From Mycobacterium europaeum (GTDB lineage: Bacteria; Actinomycetota; Actinomycetes; Mycobacteriales; Mycobacteriaceae), in contig NZ_LQOU01000025.1 of NCBI RefSeq assembly GCF_002102155.1, positions 222,030-286,029 of the forward strand: a stretch of 64,000 nucleotides of DNA, written 5' to 3'. Both the position numbers and the translations under genes were made by a program. Below, in pieces: positions 8,246-15,804 of the stretch; within the stretch, counting starts at the first letter, position 1; every line of letters begins with the position of its first letter. The notes under the pieces were generated by a model. That model did not search any database. It was given only the letters and a program-made list of their open reading frames with translations, and had not been told where the DNA came from.

Positions 8246-9403
8246 CTATTGATCGCCCGGACCGGCGAAGCGGCGCACCAACGCCGTCCGGTCCACCTTG
8301 CCGATGCCGCGTCGCGGCAGCGCATCGACGACGTGCAGCTCGCGCGGAGCGGCAGTGGCGTCCAGGGTCCGTGTCACGTGTGTGCGCAGCGCGTCGAGCG
8401 TCGGCGCCGGGCAGCCCTCGGCCACCACGATCGCGGCGGCCACCCGCTGGCCCAGCCGGTCGTCGGTGAGGCCGAAAACCGCGCAGTCGCCGACGGCGGG
8501 GTGGCTGCCCAGCGCCGCCTCGACCAGCTGCGGCAGCACGGTCAACCCGCCGGTGCTGATCGCGTCGTCGGTGCGGCCCAGCACGGTCAGCACACCCGCC
8601 TCGTCGAGCACGCCGAGGTCGTCGGTGCGAAACCAGCCCGGCTCGGCGAACGGGTCGGGCTCCTCCAGCGGGTTGCGGTAGCCCTTCGCCAGGGTCGCGC
8701 CGCCGAGGGCGATGCGCCCGTCGTCGGCCACCCGGACCAGGACGCCCGCCAGCGGCACGCCGTCGTACACGCAGCCGCCGGCGGTCTCGCTCATGCCGTA
8801 GGTGCGGACCACGGCGATACCGGCCGCCGCGGCGGCGTCGAGCACGCCCTGCGGGGCCGGTCCGCCGCCGAGCAGAACGGCGTCCAGTTCGGCGAGCGCG
8901 GCCGCGGCCGACGGGTCGGTCAGCGCCTTGGCCAACTGCGTGGCGACCAGCGACGTGTAGCGCCGGCCGGTTCCCAATAGCCTTGTCGCGCCGGGCAATT
9001 GGGCGGCGTCGAAGCCTTCTGAGACGTCCAGTTCGACGGGCGTCGTGCCGGCGAGGGCGCTGCGCACCAGCACCTGCAGCCCGGCGATGTGATGCGGCGG
9101 CAGCGCCAGCAGCCAACGGCCCGGGCCGCCGAGGCGTTCGTGGGTGGCCGTCGCGCTGGCCGTGAGCGCGGCCGCGGTGAGCAGGGCCCCCTTGGGCGGA
9201 CCCGTGGTTCCCGAGGTCGTCACCACCAGGGCGACGTCGTCGTCGATGTCCTCCCCGACCCGCAGGCCCGCCGCCGGCGCCGCCGAGCCGGGGGCGAGGG
9301 CGACCAGCGCGGGGTCGCGGCCGTCGAGTACCCGCTCCAGGGCGGGTAACAGCGTCGAGACGGCCGCGCCCGGCGGGACGATGAGGGCGCGCAGTACGGC
9401 TAT
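8246..9403 (-). CDS. menE: o-Succinylbenzoate-CoA ligase MenE, non-canonical start
   Basis: MenE activates o-succinylbenzoate with CoA and ATP in menaquinone synthesis. The ANL-superfamily motifs are all present: TTSGTTGPPKGALL (AMP-binding loop), YGMSETAGG, WFRTDDLG and the C-terminal GIGKVDRTAL with the catalytic Lys. The expected N-terminus IAVLRALIVPPGAAVSTLLP is encoded, but no ATG, GTG or TTG lies in frame before the GTG at 9229. That GTG would start inside the AMP-binding region and delete the N-domain. The reading frame begins with ATA at 9403, overlapping the upstream TAG as ATAG, or with CTG at 9394. The coordinate given is therefore the likely biological start, not a standard one. 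Confidence 0.85.
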   Translation of the reverse strand: MAVLRALIVPPGAAVSTLLPALERVLDGRDPALVALAPGSAAPAAGLRVGEDIDDDVALVVTTSGTTGPPKGALLTAAALTASATATHERLGGPGRWLLALPPHHIAGLQVLVRSALAGTTPVELDVSEGFDAAQLPGATRLLGTGRRYTSLVATQLAKALTDPSAAAALAELDAVLLGGGPAPQGVLDAAAAAGIAVVRTYGMSETAGGCVYDGVPLAGVLVRVADDGRIALGGATLAKGYRNPLEEPDPFAEPGWFRTDDLGVLDEAGVLTVLGRTDDAISTGGLTVLPQLVEAALGSHPAVGDCAVFGLTDDRLGQRVAAAIVVAEGCPAPTLDALRTHVTRTLDATAAPRELHVVDALPRRGIGKVDRTALVRRFAGPGDQ

Positions 9404-9702
9404 GCGGGGTCCTCGGCCTGCTCCGAGTCGTCGAACGGCCAGCCCACGGCCGCCAACCGGACCCGGACCCGCTCGACGTCGTCGGGCGTCGGCAGCTCGT
9501 CGGTGATCTGGGTGATCAGCACCCCGATGTCCACGTCGTCGAACTCGCCGCGCCGGATCAGTTCGCGGGTCACCGCTTTGACCTCGTCATGGGAGAGCCG
9601 GCGGGTCAGCAGCGCGAGCACCGGGAAGGTGTCGGTGGGCGGGATGCCTTCCGGGTAGCCCGCGCGCAGCCACGAGACGATCGAGCTGAGAAATCCGTTC
9701 AC
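9400..9702 (-). CDS. DUF3349 small protein (Rv0543c-like)
   Basis: A 100-residue acidic protein starting MNGFLSSIVSWLRAGYPEGI and containing LLTRRLSHDEVKAVTRELIR and VDIGVLITQITDELPTPDDV. These are features of the actinobacterial DUF3349 helical domain. Function is unknown. It lies directly upstream of menE with overlapping ends (stop TAG at 9400-9402), so it is likely cotranscribed with menE. Confidence 0.85.
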   Translation of the reverse strand: MNGFLSSIVSWLRAGYPEGIPPTDTFPVLALLTRRLSHDEVKAVTRELIRRGEFDDVDIGVLITQITDELPTPDDVERVRVRLAAVGWPFDDSEQAEDPA

Positions 9703-9758
9703 GCTGGTACAGCTCCCCCCGGGGTCCGGCGCGGTAACGCAGTGGGCATCAATCGATG

Positions 9759-10058
9759 CTACTTGGGGTTGGCCCCCAGGAACCCCGTGCCGGTGTGGTG
9801 GGCGATGAAGTCCCGGGAGATGTAGAGCAGGGCGAACGCGATCACCACCAGCACGACCGCATAGATCAGCCAGGCGAGCGCCAGCAACGCCGGGTTCTTC
9901 CGTGGCGGGCTGCCATCGGTGGTCACCTGCCCGGCACCCACCGCATGGAATCGGAGCCCCAGGGCGAACAGCCCCGGCAGTGCGGCTCCGGCCAGCATGG
10001 CGAAGAGCAGGATCTTCAGGGATGCCTCGTAGTTGAACCAGTCGCCCAAGTGACTCAT
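9759..10058 (-). CDS. Small membrane protein next to PitA (Rv0544c-like)
   Basis: The 99-residue product has two hydrophobic helices (SLKILLFAMLAGAALPGLFA and LALAWLIYAVVLVVIAFALL) joined by a polar loop. Its ATG overlaps the stop of pitA as ATGA, indicating coupling to the phosphate transporter. An accessory role in phosphate transport is inference from position only. Confidence 0.8.
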   Translation of the reverse strand: MSHLGDWFNYEASLKILLFAMLAGAALPGLFALGLRFHAVGAGQVTTDGSPPRKNPALLALAWLIYAVVLVVIAFALLYISRDFIAHHTGTGFLGANPK

Positions 10059-11293
10059 GCGTTCGCCTTCATCGTGGGGTCATCGGAGTCGTCTCGGCGA
10101 GGCGTGGCGCCGGCCACCGGCCCGCCGCCCGCGGGGACGTGCATGTCGTCGGCGCTTTCGAGTCCGCTGGTCAGGTCGCCCTGCCATTCGGCGTTGACGT
10201 TGTTGTGGTCGACCTTGACCTTGCGCGACCGGATGTAGATGGTGGCCGAGACCGCGACCAGCAGTCCGAAGCCAACGATGGCGCCGGGGTAGCCGCCGAT
10301 CAGGTGCACGATCCAGTAGGTGACCGCACCGACCAGCCCGGCCAACGGGAGCGTCACCAGCCAGGCGACGCCCATGCGGCCGGCGACGCCCCAGCGGACC
10401 TCGCCGCCGGGCTTGCCGAGCCCGCTGCCGAGCACCGAGCCCGTGCAGACCTGGGTGGTCGAGAGCGCGTAGCCGAAGTGGGCGGACAGCAGAATCACCG
10501 CGGCCGAGGAGGACTCGGCCGCCATGCCCTGCGGCGACTGGATTTCGACCAGCCCCTTGCCCAGGGTGCGGATGATGCGCCAGCCGCCCAGATAGGTGCC
10601 CAACGCCATCGAGATCGCGCAGCCGACGATCACCCACAGCGGCGGCATCGACGCGGTCTTGCTGACCGAGCCGTAGGACATCAGCGCCAGGAAGATGATG
10701 CCCATCGTCTTCTGGGCGTCGTTGGTGCCGTGTGCCAGCGAGACCAGCGACGCCGAGCCCCACTGGCCGTACCGGAAGCCGGCCTCGGTGCGCTTGGTCG
10801 GGATGCCGCGGGTGATCCGGTAGACCAGCCAGGTCGCGACCGCCCCGACCACGATGGCCAGGATCGCCGACACGACGGCCGGGATGATCGCCTTGGACAC
10901 CACGCCCTTCCAGATCACCCCGTGCGCGCCGACGGCCGCGATGGTGGCGCCGACGATGCCGCCGATCAGGGCGTGCGACGAGCTGGAGGGGATACCGAGG
11001 AGCCAGGTGAGCAGGTTCCACACGATGCCGCCGACCAGGCCGGCGAACACCAGCTCCAGCGTCACGATGTGCCCGTCGATGAGGCCCTTGGCGATGGTGG
11101 CGGCGACGGCGGTGGACATGAACGCGCCCGCGAGGTTCAGCACCGCGGAGAGCGCGACCGCCACCTTGGGCTTGAGCGCGCCGCTGGCGATCGAGGTCGC
11201 CATCGCGTTGCCGGTGTCGTGGAAGCCATTCGTGAAATCGAAAGCCAATGCCGTGATTACGACAATGATCAAGAGGAACAATTGGATGTTCAC
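10055..11293 (-). CDS. pitA: Low-affinity inorganic phosphate transporter PitA
   Basis: The 412-residue protein has the PHO-4 family duplicated signature: FDFTNGFHDTGNAMATSIASG at the N-terminus and SLAHGTNDAQKTMGIIFLAL in the middle, each with a conserved Asn-Asp/His pair. About ten transmembrane segments are visible. Pit proteins import metal-phosphate complexes driven by protons. The C-terminal 50 residues are polar and cytoplasmic. The ATG at 11293 follows about 100 bases of non-coding DNA; the downstream small membrane gene overlaps by 4 bases. Confidence 0.93.
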   Translation of the reverse strand: MNIQLFLLIIVVITALAFDFTNGFHDTGNAMATSIASGALKPKVAVALSAVLNLAGAFMSTAVAATIAKGLIDGHIVTLELVFAGLVGGIVWNLLTWLLGIPSSSSHALIGGIVGATIAAVGAHGVIWKGVVSKAIIPAVVSAILAIVVGAVATWLVYRITRGIPTKRTEAGFRYGQWGSASLVSLAHGTNDAQKTMGIIFLALMSYGSVSKTASMPPLWVIVGCAISMALGTYLGGWRIIRTLGKGLVEIQSPQGMAAESSSAAVILLSAHFGYALSTTQVCTGSVLGSGLGKPGGEVRWGVAGRMGVAWLVTLPLAGLVGAVTYWIVHLIGGYPGAIVGFGLLVAVSATIYIRSRKVKVDHNNVNAEWQGDLTSGLESADDMHVPAGGGPVAGATPRRDDSDDPTMKANA

Positions 11294-11389
11294 AGCGCCT
11301 GATTCTCGTGGTAGGGGGATTCCATTGTCGAATGCTGGGAGGGCGAAACGCGTCAGTATTTTGAGTCGTCGCCAGATGTTACCTCTCAG

Positions 11390-11797
11390 TTAACCGGATT
11401 TTCCCTGTCGTTCATTTCGGATGTCGCGGCGCAGCGGGTGGTCCGGCGGGATCTGGATGAAGATCAGCGTGATGCCGTCGGGGTCCGTCACGTGCATTTC
11501 GTATAGGCCCCATGGTTCTTGGCGCGCCTCGCGGGCGATCGCCACGCCCCGGCTGCGAAGCTCGGCCTGGGTCGCTTCGATGTCGCGGACCTGAAGCCAC
11601 AGCGCGCCCGGGAACGGCCCCCGGGAATGGTCCGGTGAGCCGTAGCCCGCCAGCTCCAGCAAGGACTGACCGGCGAAAAATACTGTGCCCCCGGGGTATT
11701 CACGGGCAATCGCGAGGCCGACCTGGTCCCGATAGAACGACAGCGACTGCTGATAGTCCGCCGGCCGGAACAGCATCCGGCTGGCCAGGATCTCCAT
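11390..11797 (-). CDS. VOC/glyoxalase-family protein (Rv0546c-like)
   Basis: At 135 residues this is a single vicinal-oxygen-chelate domain pair: MEILASRMLFRPADYQQSL, then YRDQVGLAIAREYPGGTVFF and the C-terminal YEMHVTDPDGITLIFIQ. The last includes the acidic metal-ligand region DPDGI. Members are glyoxalases, dioxygenases or resistance proteins; the substrate is unknown. The ATG at 11797 precedes a divergent-free 27-base gap to the SDR gene. Confidence 0.85.
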   Translation of the reverse strand: MEILASRMLFRPADYQQSLSFYRDQVGLAIAREYPGGTVFFAGQSLLELAGYGSPDHSRGPFPGALWLQVRDIEATQAELRSRGVAIAREARQEPWGLYEMHVTDPDGITLIFIQIPPDHPLRRDIRNERQGKSG

Positions 11798-11824
11798 GAC
11801 CTCGTGTCTATCACACGCGGCGGT

Positions 11825-12721
11825 TCAGCTACCGGTTTCTCGGTTGGGCTGGATTCTCTGTCGCTGCATGAGCGCGTTGACGAAGCGCGGGCCGAAGGTG
11901 TCCAGCGCCTTGGCGGCGATCGCCATCCTCGGCGCGATCCGCACCGGCCGGGTGCGTGCGGCGGTCAGCATCCATTCGGCGGCCTCTTCGGACGTGAGCG
12001 CCGGCATGCCCTCGTAGGCCTTCGTCGGCGCGATCATCGGCGTGGCCACCAGCGGGTAGTACAGCGTCGTGGAGTGCACACCCCTGCCGCCCCACTCGGT
12101 CTCGACGACCCGGCTCACCATCGACAGCGCGGCCTTCGACGCGTTGTACACCGCGAACAGCGGCGACGCCTCCGACAGCACCCCCCACGTCGAGACGTTG
12201 ATGATGTGGCCGTCGCCGCGCTCGAGCATGCCGGGCGCGAGCCCGCGGATCAGCCGCAGCGGCGCGTAGTAGTTGAGCACCATGGTCCGCTCCACGTCGT
12301 GCCAGCGCTGCAGCGATTCGGCCAGCGGCCTGCGGATCGACCGGCCGGCGTTGTTGATCAGGATGTCCACCCCGCCGAGTCGGTTTTCGACGTCGGCGAC
12401 CAGCGCGTCGACCGCCTCCATGTCGGAGACGTCGCACGGCATGGCCAGCGCGGTGCCGCCCGCCGCGGTGATCCGGTCGGCGAGCGCGTCGAGCAGTTCG
12501 GTGCGGCGGGCGACGACGGCCACCGTCGCGCCCGCGCGGGCCAGCAGTTCGGCGCCGGCCTCACCGATGCCCGATGACGCCCCGGTGAGCAGCACACGCT
12601 TGCCCTCGAGCTCGACCGGCTTCATGGCGGGCCGGTTGACCAGCACTTGCGGGGCCATCGGCGGCCGCATGGTGGCCAGGACGAGCTGATCGGTCAATCG
12701 GCGCAACGGGCTTTTGCTCAC
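11825..12721 (-). CDS. Short-chain dehydrogenase/reductase (Rv0547c-like)
   Basis: A 298-residue classical SDR with the cofactor motif LLTGASSGIGEAGAELLARAG near residue 45, the NNAG motif (DILINNAGRSI) and the active-site YNASKAALSMVSRV. The N-terminal extension of about 35 residues (MSKSPLRRLTDQLVLATMRPP) is typical of mycobacterial membrane-associated SDRs. Starts at GTG 12721. It would be an NAD(P)H oxidoreductase of unknown substrate. Confidence 0.9.
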   Translation of the reverse strand: MSKSPLRRLTDQLVLATMRPPMAPQVLVNRPAMKPVELEGKRVLLTGASSGIGEAGAELLARAGATVAVVARRTELLDALADRITAAGGTALAMPCDVSDMEAVDALVADVENRLGGVDILINNAGRSIRRPLAESLQRWHDVERTMVLNYYAPLRLIRGLAPGMLERGDGHIINVSTWGVLSEASPLFAVYNASKAALSMVSRVVETEWGGRGVHSTTLYYPLVATPMIAPTKAYEGMPALTSEEAAEWMLTAARTRPVRIAPRMAIAAKALDTFGPRFVNALMQRQRIQPNRETGS

Positions 12722-12763
12722 GGGTGGGCAGTCTAGGGGCGCGCCCCGCCGGCCCGTTCGGCG

Positions 12764-13666
12764 CTAGAAGTAGCGCGGGAACCGGCTCCAGTCCGGCGGC
12801 CGCTTCTCCAGGAACGCGTCGCGTCCCTCGACGGCCTCGTCGGTCATGTACGCCAGCCGGGTGGCCTCGCCGGCGAACAGCTGCTGTCCGACCAGCCCGT
12901 CGTCGAGGAGGTTGAACGCGAACTTGAGCATCCGTTGCGCCTGAGGGGATTTGGCGTTGATCTCGGCGGCCCACGCGATCGCCTCCCGCTCCAGGTCGGC
13001 GTGCTCGACGACCGCGTTGACCGCGCCCATGTGGTGCATCTGCTCGGCGGTGTACGCGCGGCCGAGGAAGAAGATCTCGCGGGCGAACTTCTGGCCCACC
13101 TGACGCGCCAGGTATGCGCTGCCGTAGCCGCCGTCGAAGCTGCCGACGTCGGCGTCGGTCTGCTTGAAGCGGGCGTGCTCGCGGCTGGCGAGGGTGAGGT
13201 CACAGACCACGTGCAGGCTGTGCCCGCCCCCGGCCGCCCAGCCGTTGACCAGACAGATGACCACCTTGGGCATGAACCGGATCAGCCGCTGCACCTCGAG
13301 GATGTGCAGCCGCCCCGCGCGGGCGGGGTCGACGGTGTCCGCGGTTTCTCCGCTCGCGTACTGGTAACCGCTGCGGCCGCGGATGCGCTGGTCGCCACCC
13401 GAGCAGAACGCCCAGCCCCCGTCTTTGGGCGACGGCCCGTTGCCGGTCAGCAGCACGACGCCCACGTCGGGCGACATCCGGGCGTGGTCGAGCACCCGGT
13501 AGAGCTCGTCGACGGTGTGCGGCCGAAACGCGTTGCGCACCTCGGGCCGGTCGAACGCCACCCGCACGGTCGCGTCGCTGACGTGGCGGTGGTAGGTGAT
13601 GTCGGTCAGGTCGTCGAACCCGGGCACCGGTCGCCAGGATTGAGCATCAAAGGGATTGTCGGTCAA
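12764..13666 (-). CDS. menB: 1,4-Dihydroxy-2-naphthoyl-CoA synthase MenB
   Basis: MenB closes the second naphthoquinone ring from o-succinylbenzoyl-CoA. The crotonase-fold motifs AFCSGGDQRIRGRSGY, NGWAAGGGHSLHVVCDLTLA and DADVGSFDGGYGSAYLARQ, and the C-terminal RPPDWSRFPRYF, are diagnostic. The start used is TTG at 13666 behind GGAG; the M. tuberculosis protein has about 14 more N-terminal residues, so the exact start is uncertain. It is a cytoplasmic hexamer in characterised homologues. Confidence 0.95.
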   Translation of the reverse strand: MTDNPFDAQSWRPVPGFDDLTDITYHRHVSDATVRVAFDRPEVRNAFRPHTVDELYRVLDHARMSPDVGVVLLTGNGPSPKDGGWAFCSGGDQRIRGRSGYQYASGETADTVDPARAGRLHILEVQRLIRFMPKVVICLVNGWAAGGGHSLHVVCDLTLASREHARFKQTDADVGSFDGGYGSAYLARQVGQKFAREIFFLGRAYTAEQMHHMGAVNAVVEHADLEREAIAWAAEINAKSPQAQRMLKFAFNLLDDGLVGQQLFAGEATRLAYMTDEAVEGRDAFLEKRPPDWSRFPRYF

Positions 13667-13679
13667 GGTGTTCCAACTC

Positions 13680-14135
13680 CTATGCCGGGTCCAGGCGGAA
13701 GACGGCGCAGCGCCCGGCCAGGGCCTCGAACTCCTCGGGCCGGCCCTCGGTGACGAGTCCGGCCCGCTTCATGAAGCCGACGCCCGTGGGCACCTCGGTG
13801 GGGAAGGCGCGCAGGATCGGCCGGGCGTCGTCGGCGGCCAGCTCGGTCATCCGGACCTTCTGGAGGTGACGGCCGCGCGCGATCGTCGCCTCCCGGGCGG
13901 CCCGCACGTTGGCCACCCAGTCGGCGCCCGGGAACCCGGCGACGACGTACTGCTGCCCGTCGAGCGTCATGGGGGTCACCGGTGTCGAGCGTGGTGCGCC
14001 GGACTTGCGGCCGGTCACGGTCAGCACGACGGGGCTCTCGCCGCCGAAACTCAGCCCCAGCCGCGACATCTGGATGAACACCTTGTTGGCCGGCTTCAGC
14101 CACCACGGCGGCTTGACCGGTTTGCCGCTTCCCAT
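13680..14135 (-). CDS. Deazaflavin-dependent nitroreductase-family protein (Ddn-like)
   Basis: 151 residues with the split-barrel F420-binding family pattern: PANKVFIQMSRLGLSFGG, then LTVTGRKSGAPRSTPVTPM, then VVAGFPGADWVANVRA. Relatives (Ddn, DUF385) bind F420H2 and reduce quinones or nitroimidazoles. Start ATG 14135 was preferred over a longer antisense-like frame extension. It lies between menB and an aldo/keto reductase, where I recall vapBC3 in M. tuberculosis, so this segment is rearranged. Confidence 0.85.
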   Translation of the reverse strand: MGSGKPVKPPWWLKPANKVFIQMSRLGLSFGGESPVVLTVTGRKSGAPRSTPVTPMTLDGQQYVVAGFPGADWVANVRAAREATIARGRHLQKVRMTELAADDARPILRAFPTEVPTGVGFMKRAGLVTEGRPEEFEALAGRCAVFRLDPA

Positions 14136-14146
14136 AGGCAGCGACG

Positions 14147-15070
14147 TTACCTCTGGAACGGCTCGACCCCATGGGGCTGGGGCTCCGTTGTGCCGACGGC
14201 GTCCAGCTTTTCCAGGGCGTCGGCGCCGAGGGTGACGTCTCCGGCGCCGAGATTCTCCTGCAGGTGCGTGACGGATCGCGTGCCCGGAATCAGCAGCGTG
14301 TTCGGCGCGTGGGACAGCAGCCAGGACAGGCCGACCTGGGCGCCCGTGACGCCGAGCTCGCCGGCGATCTCGGCCACCACGGGATGGTCGGCGACCTTCG
14401 GGAAGCCGGGGAACGACGATCCCAGCGGGAAGTAGGGCACCCACGCGATGCCCTCGGCCGCGCACAGCTGCAGCGTGTCTTCCTGCGAGCGGTCGAGGAC
14501 GCTGTAGGCGTTCTGCACGCACGCGATGCCGGCCGGCAACGCACGGCGCACCACGTCGAGCGGCACGGCGCTGATGCCGATGCCGCCGATCTTGCCCTCG
14601 TCGCGCAGCGCGATCATCTCGGCGAGCTGGTCGTCGAGGTCGACGGCCTGGTCACCGTCGGCGGCCACGCCGGGCCCGAGGTCCATGCGCCGCAGGTTGA
14701 CCACCGGGACGCGGTCCAGGCCGAGCTGGCGCAGGTCGTCCTCGACCGCGGCGCGCAGCTCCGCCGGCTTCTGGGCGGCGGCCAGCGGTATTGGCTCTTC
14801 GCCGGTGTATCGCGCGCCGACCTTGCTGACGATGACGAGGTCATCGGGGTAGGGGGCCAGCGCGGCGCGGATCCGGCGGTTCACTTCGCCGGGGCCGTAG
14901 AACGACGCGGTGTCGATGTGGTTGACGCCGAGTTCGACCGCGCGGCGCAGCACCACGGCCGCGTCGTCGGCGGACGCCGCCTCGAACAGCTGCATCGCGC
15001 CGTAGCCCACGCGTGCGACGGTCGACGTGCCGATGGTGCCGAGACCGCCGGGTTGTGGTTTGTCCGTCAT
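14147..15070 (-). CDS. Aldo/keto reductase
   Basis: A 307-residue TIM-barrel reductase with GYGAMQLFEA, NHIDTASFYGPGEVNRRI (catalytic Asp and Tyr), VIVSKVGARY (catalytic Lys) and the C-terminal LLIPGTRSVTHLQENLGAG for NADPH binding. The position of the usual catalytic His reads VVNLRRMDLG, as in one large bacterial AKR subgroup. The ATG at 15070 follows a GAGGGAGAA-like site. It is transcribed divergently from a TetR gene across an operator-rich gap, so TetR control is likely. Confidence 0.9.
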   Translation of the reverse strand: MTDKPQPGGLGTIGTSTVARVGYGAMQLFEAASADDAAVVLRRAVELGVNHIDTASFYGPGEVNRRIRAALAPYPDDLVIVSKVGARYTGEEPIPLAAAQKPAELRAAVEDDLRQLGLDRVPVVNLRRMDLGPGVAADGDQAVDLDDQLAEMIALRDEGKIGGIGISAVPLDVVRRALPAGIACVQNAYSVLDRSQEDTLQLCAAEGIAWVPYFPLGSSFPGFPKVADHPVVAEIAGELGVTGAQVGLSWLLSHAPNTLLIPGTRSVTHLQENLGAGDVTLGADALEKLDAVGTTEPQPHGVEPFQR

Positions 15071-15100
15071 GGTTCTCCCTCGTGCCAGACTGGAGAAGAT

Positions 15101-15150
15101 GCGGAGGATCCTCCGCTTATCCGAGCGTAGCAGAAACGGAGGAACCTCCG
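15101..15150. promoter_or_regulatory. Two inverted-repeat operators between AKR and TetR genes
   Basis: Site 1 at 15101-15116 is the perfect 16-bp palindrome GCGGAGGATCCTCCGC. Site 2 at 15137-15150 is CGGAGG-AA-CCTCCG. Both are followed by CTT, and their centres are 35 bp apart. They sit between the divergent AKR (ATG 15070) and TetR starts, the standard layout for an autoregulating TetR repressor. Confidence 0.75.
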
Positions 15151-15152
15151 CT

Positions 15153-15692
15153 TTGGCCGAGATCCGATCCGACGCGCGCCGGAACCGCGAGCGGCTGCTC
15201 GAGGTGGCGACGGCGGCGTTCTCGCAAGGCCGGCCGGTGTCGCTGGAGTCGATCGCGCGCGAGGCGGGCGTCGGGATCGGCACGCTCTACCGTCATTTCC
15301 CGAACCGGGAGGCGCTGGTCGAGGCCATCTACCGTGCCGAGCTCGCCGAGGTGGCCGCGGCGGCCGAACGGCTGCTCGGGCGGTACCCACCCAAGACCGC
15401 GCTGCGCAACTGGATGGACCGTTACGCCGCCTTCGTGACCGCCAAGCGCGGCATGGCCGAGTCGTTGCACGCGATCTTCGACTCCGGTGCCATGCAGCCC
15501 AGCCAGACTCGGGACAGCATCGTCGGCGCCGTCGACACGCTGTTGCGGGCCGGCGCCGACGACGGCAGCCTGCGTCCCGACGTGCGGGCCGACGATGTGG
15601 TGTCCAGCCTGATCGGCATCTTCCTGGCCAGCGGCTCGGCGGAGCAGACCGGTCGCATGCTCGACCTGCTGGTCGCGGGCATCGCGGTCTAG
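15153..15692 (+). CDS. TetR-family transcriptional regulator
   Basis: Helix-turn-helix repressor of about 180 residues: RRNRERLLEVATAAFSQG, then VSLESIAREAGVGIGTLYRHF (recognition helix), then a ligand-binding domain ending LLVAGIAV. I place the start at TTG 15153 (LAEIRSDARRNRER), just after operator 2, where GGAGGA at 15138-15143 could serve as ribosome site. ATG 15099 is the alternative, but it would put both operators inside the gene. It probably represses itself and the divergent aldo/keto reductase. Confidence 0.85.
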   Translation: MAEIRSDARRNRERLLEVATAAFSQGRPVSLESIAREAGVGIGTLYRHFPNREALVEAIYRAELAEVAAAAERLLGRYPPKTALRNWMDRYAAFVTAKRGMAESLHAIFDSGAMQPSQTRDSIVGAVDTLLRAGADDGSLRPDVRADDVVSSLIGIFLASGSAEQTGRMLDLLVAGIAV

Positions 15693-15732
15693 CCGGGCAC
15701 TCGCGCTTCTCTGGCCCGATCTCCCCGTCGAA

Positions 15733-15784
15733 CGTGAAACCAACTTCACGCTCGGGGACGAGCGTGAAGGTAGTTTCACGCTCG
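15733..15784. terminator. Long inverted repeat between convergent TetR and fadD8 genes
   Basis: CGTGAAACCAACTTCACGCT (15733-15752) pairs across a GGGA loop with the sequence at 15759-15780, with 2 mismatches in 22 bases. The right half, 15759-15784, also forms its own hairpin with 10-bp arms (CGAGCGTGAA/TTCACGCTCG). The gap between two convergent stops and absence of a U-tract suggest a bidirectional hairpin terminator or a dispersed repeat. Confidence 0.65.
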
Positions 15785-15804
15785 GCATCGAGGCGGCCGG
15801 CGAC

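Noticed and set aside
11294..11389. Possible phosphate-responsive riboswitch or operator upstream of pitA
   Set aside because: The short gap shows no recognisable structured element or PhoP-like direct repeat that I can support.
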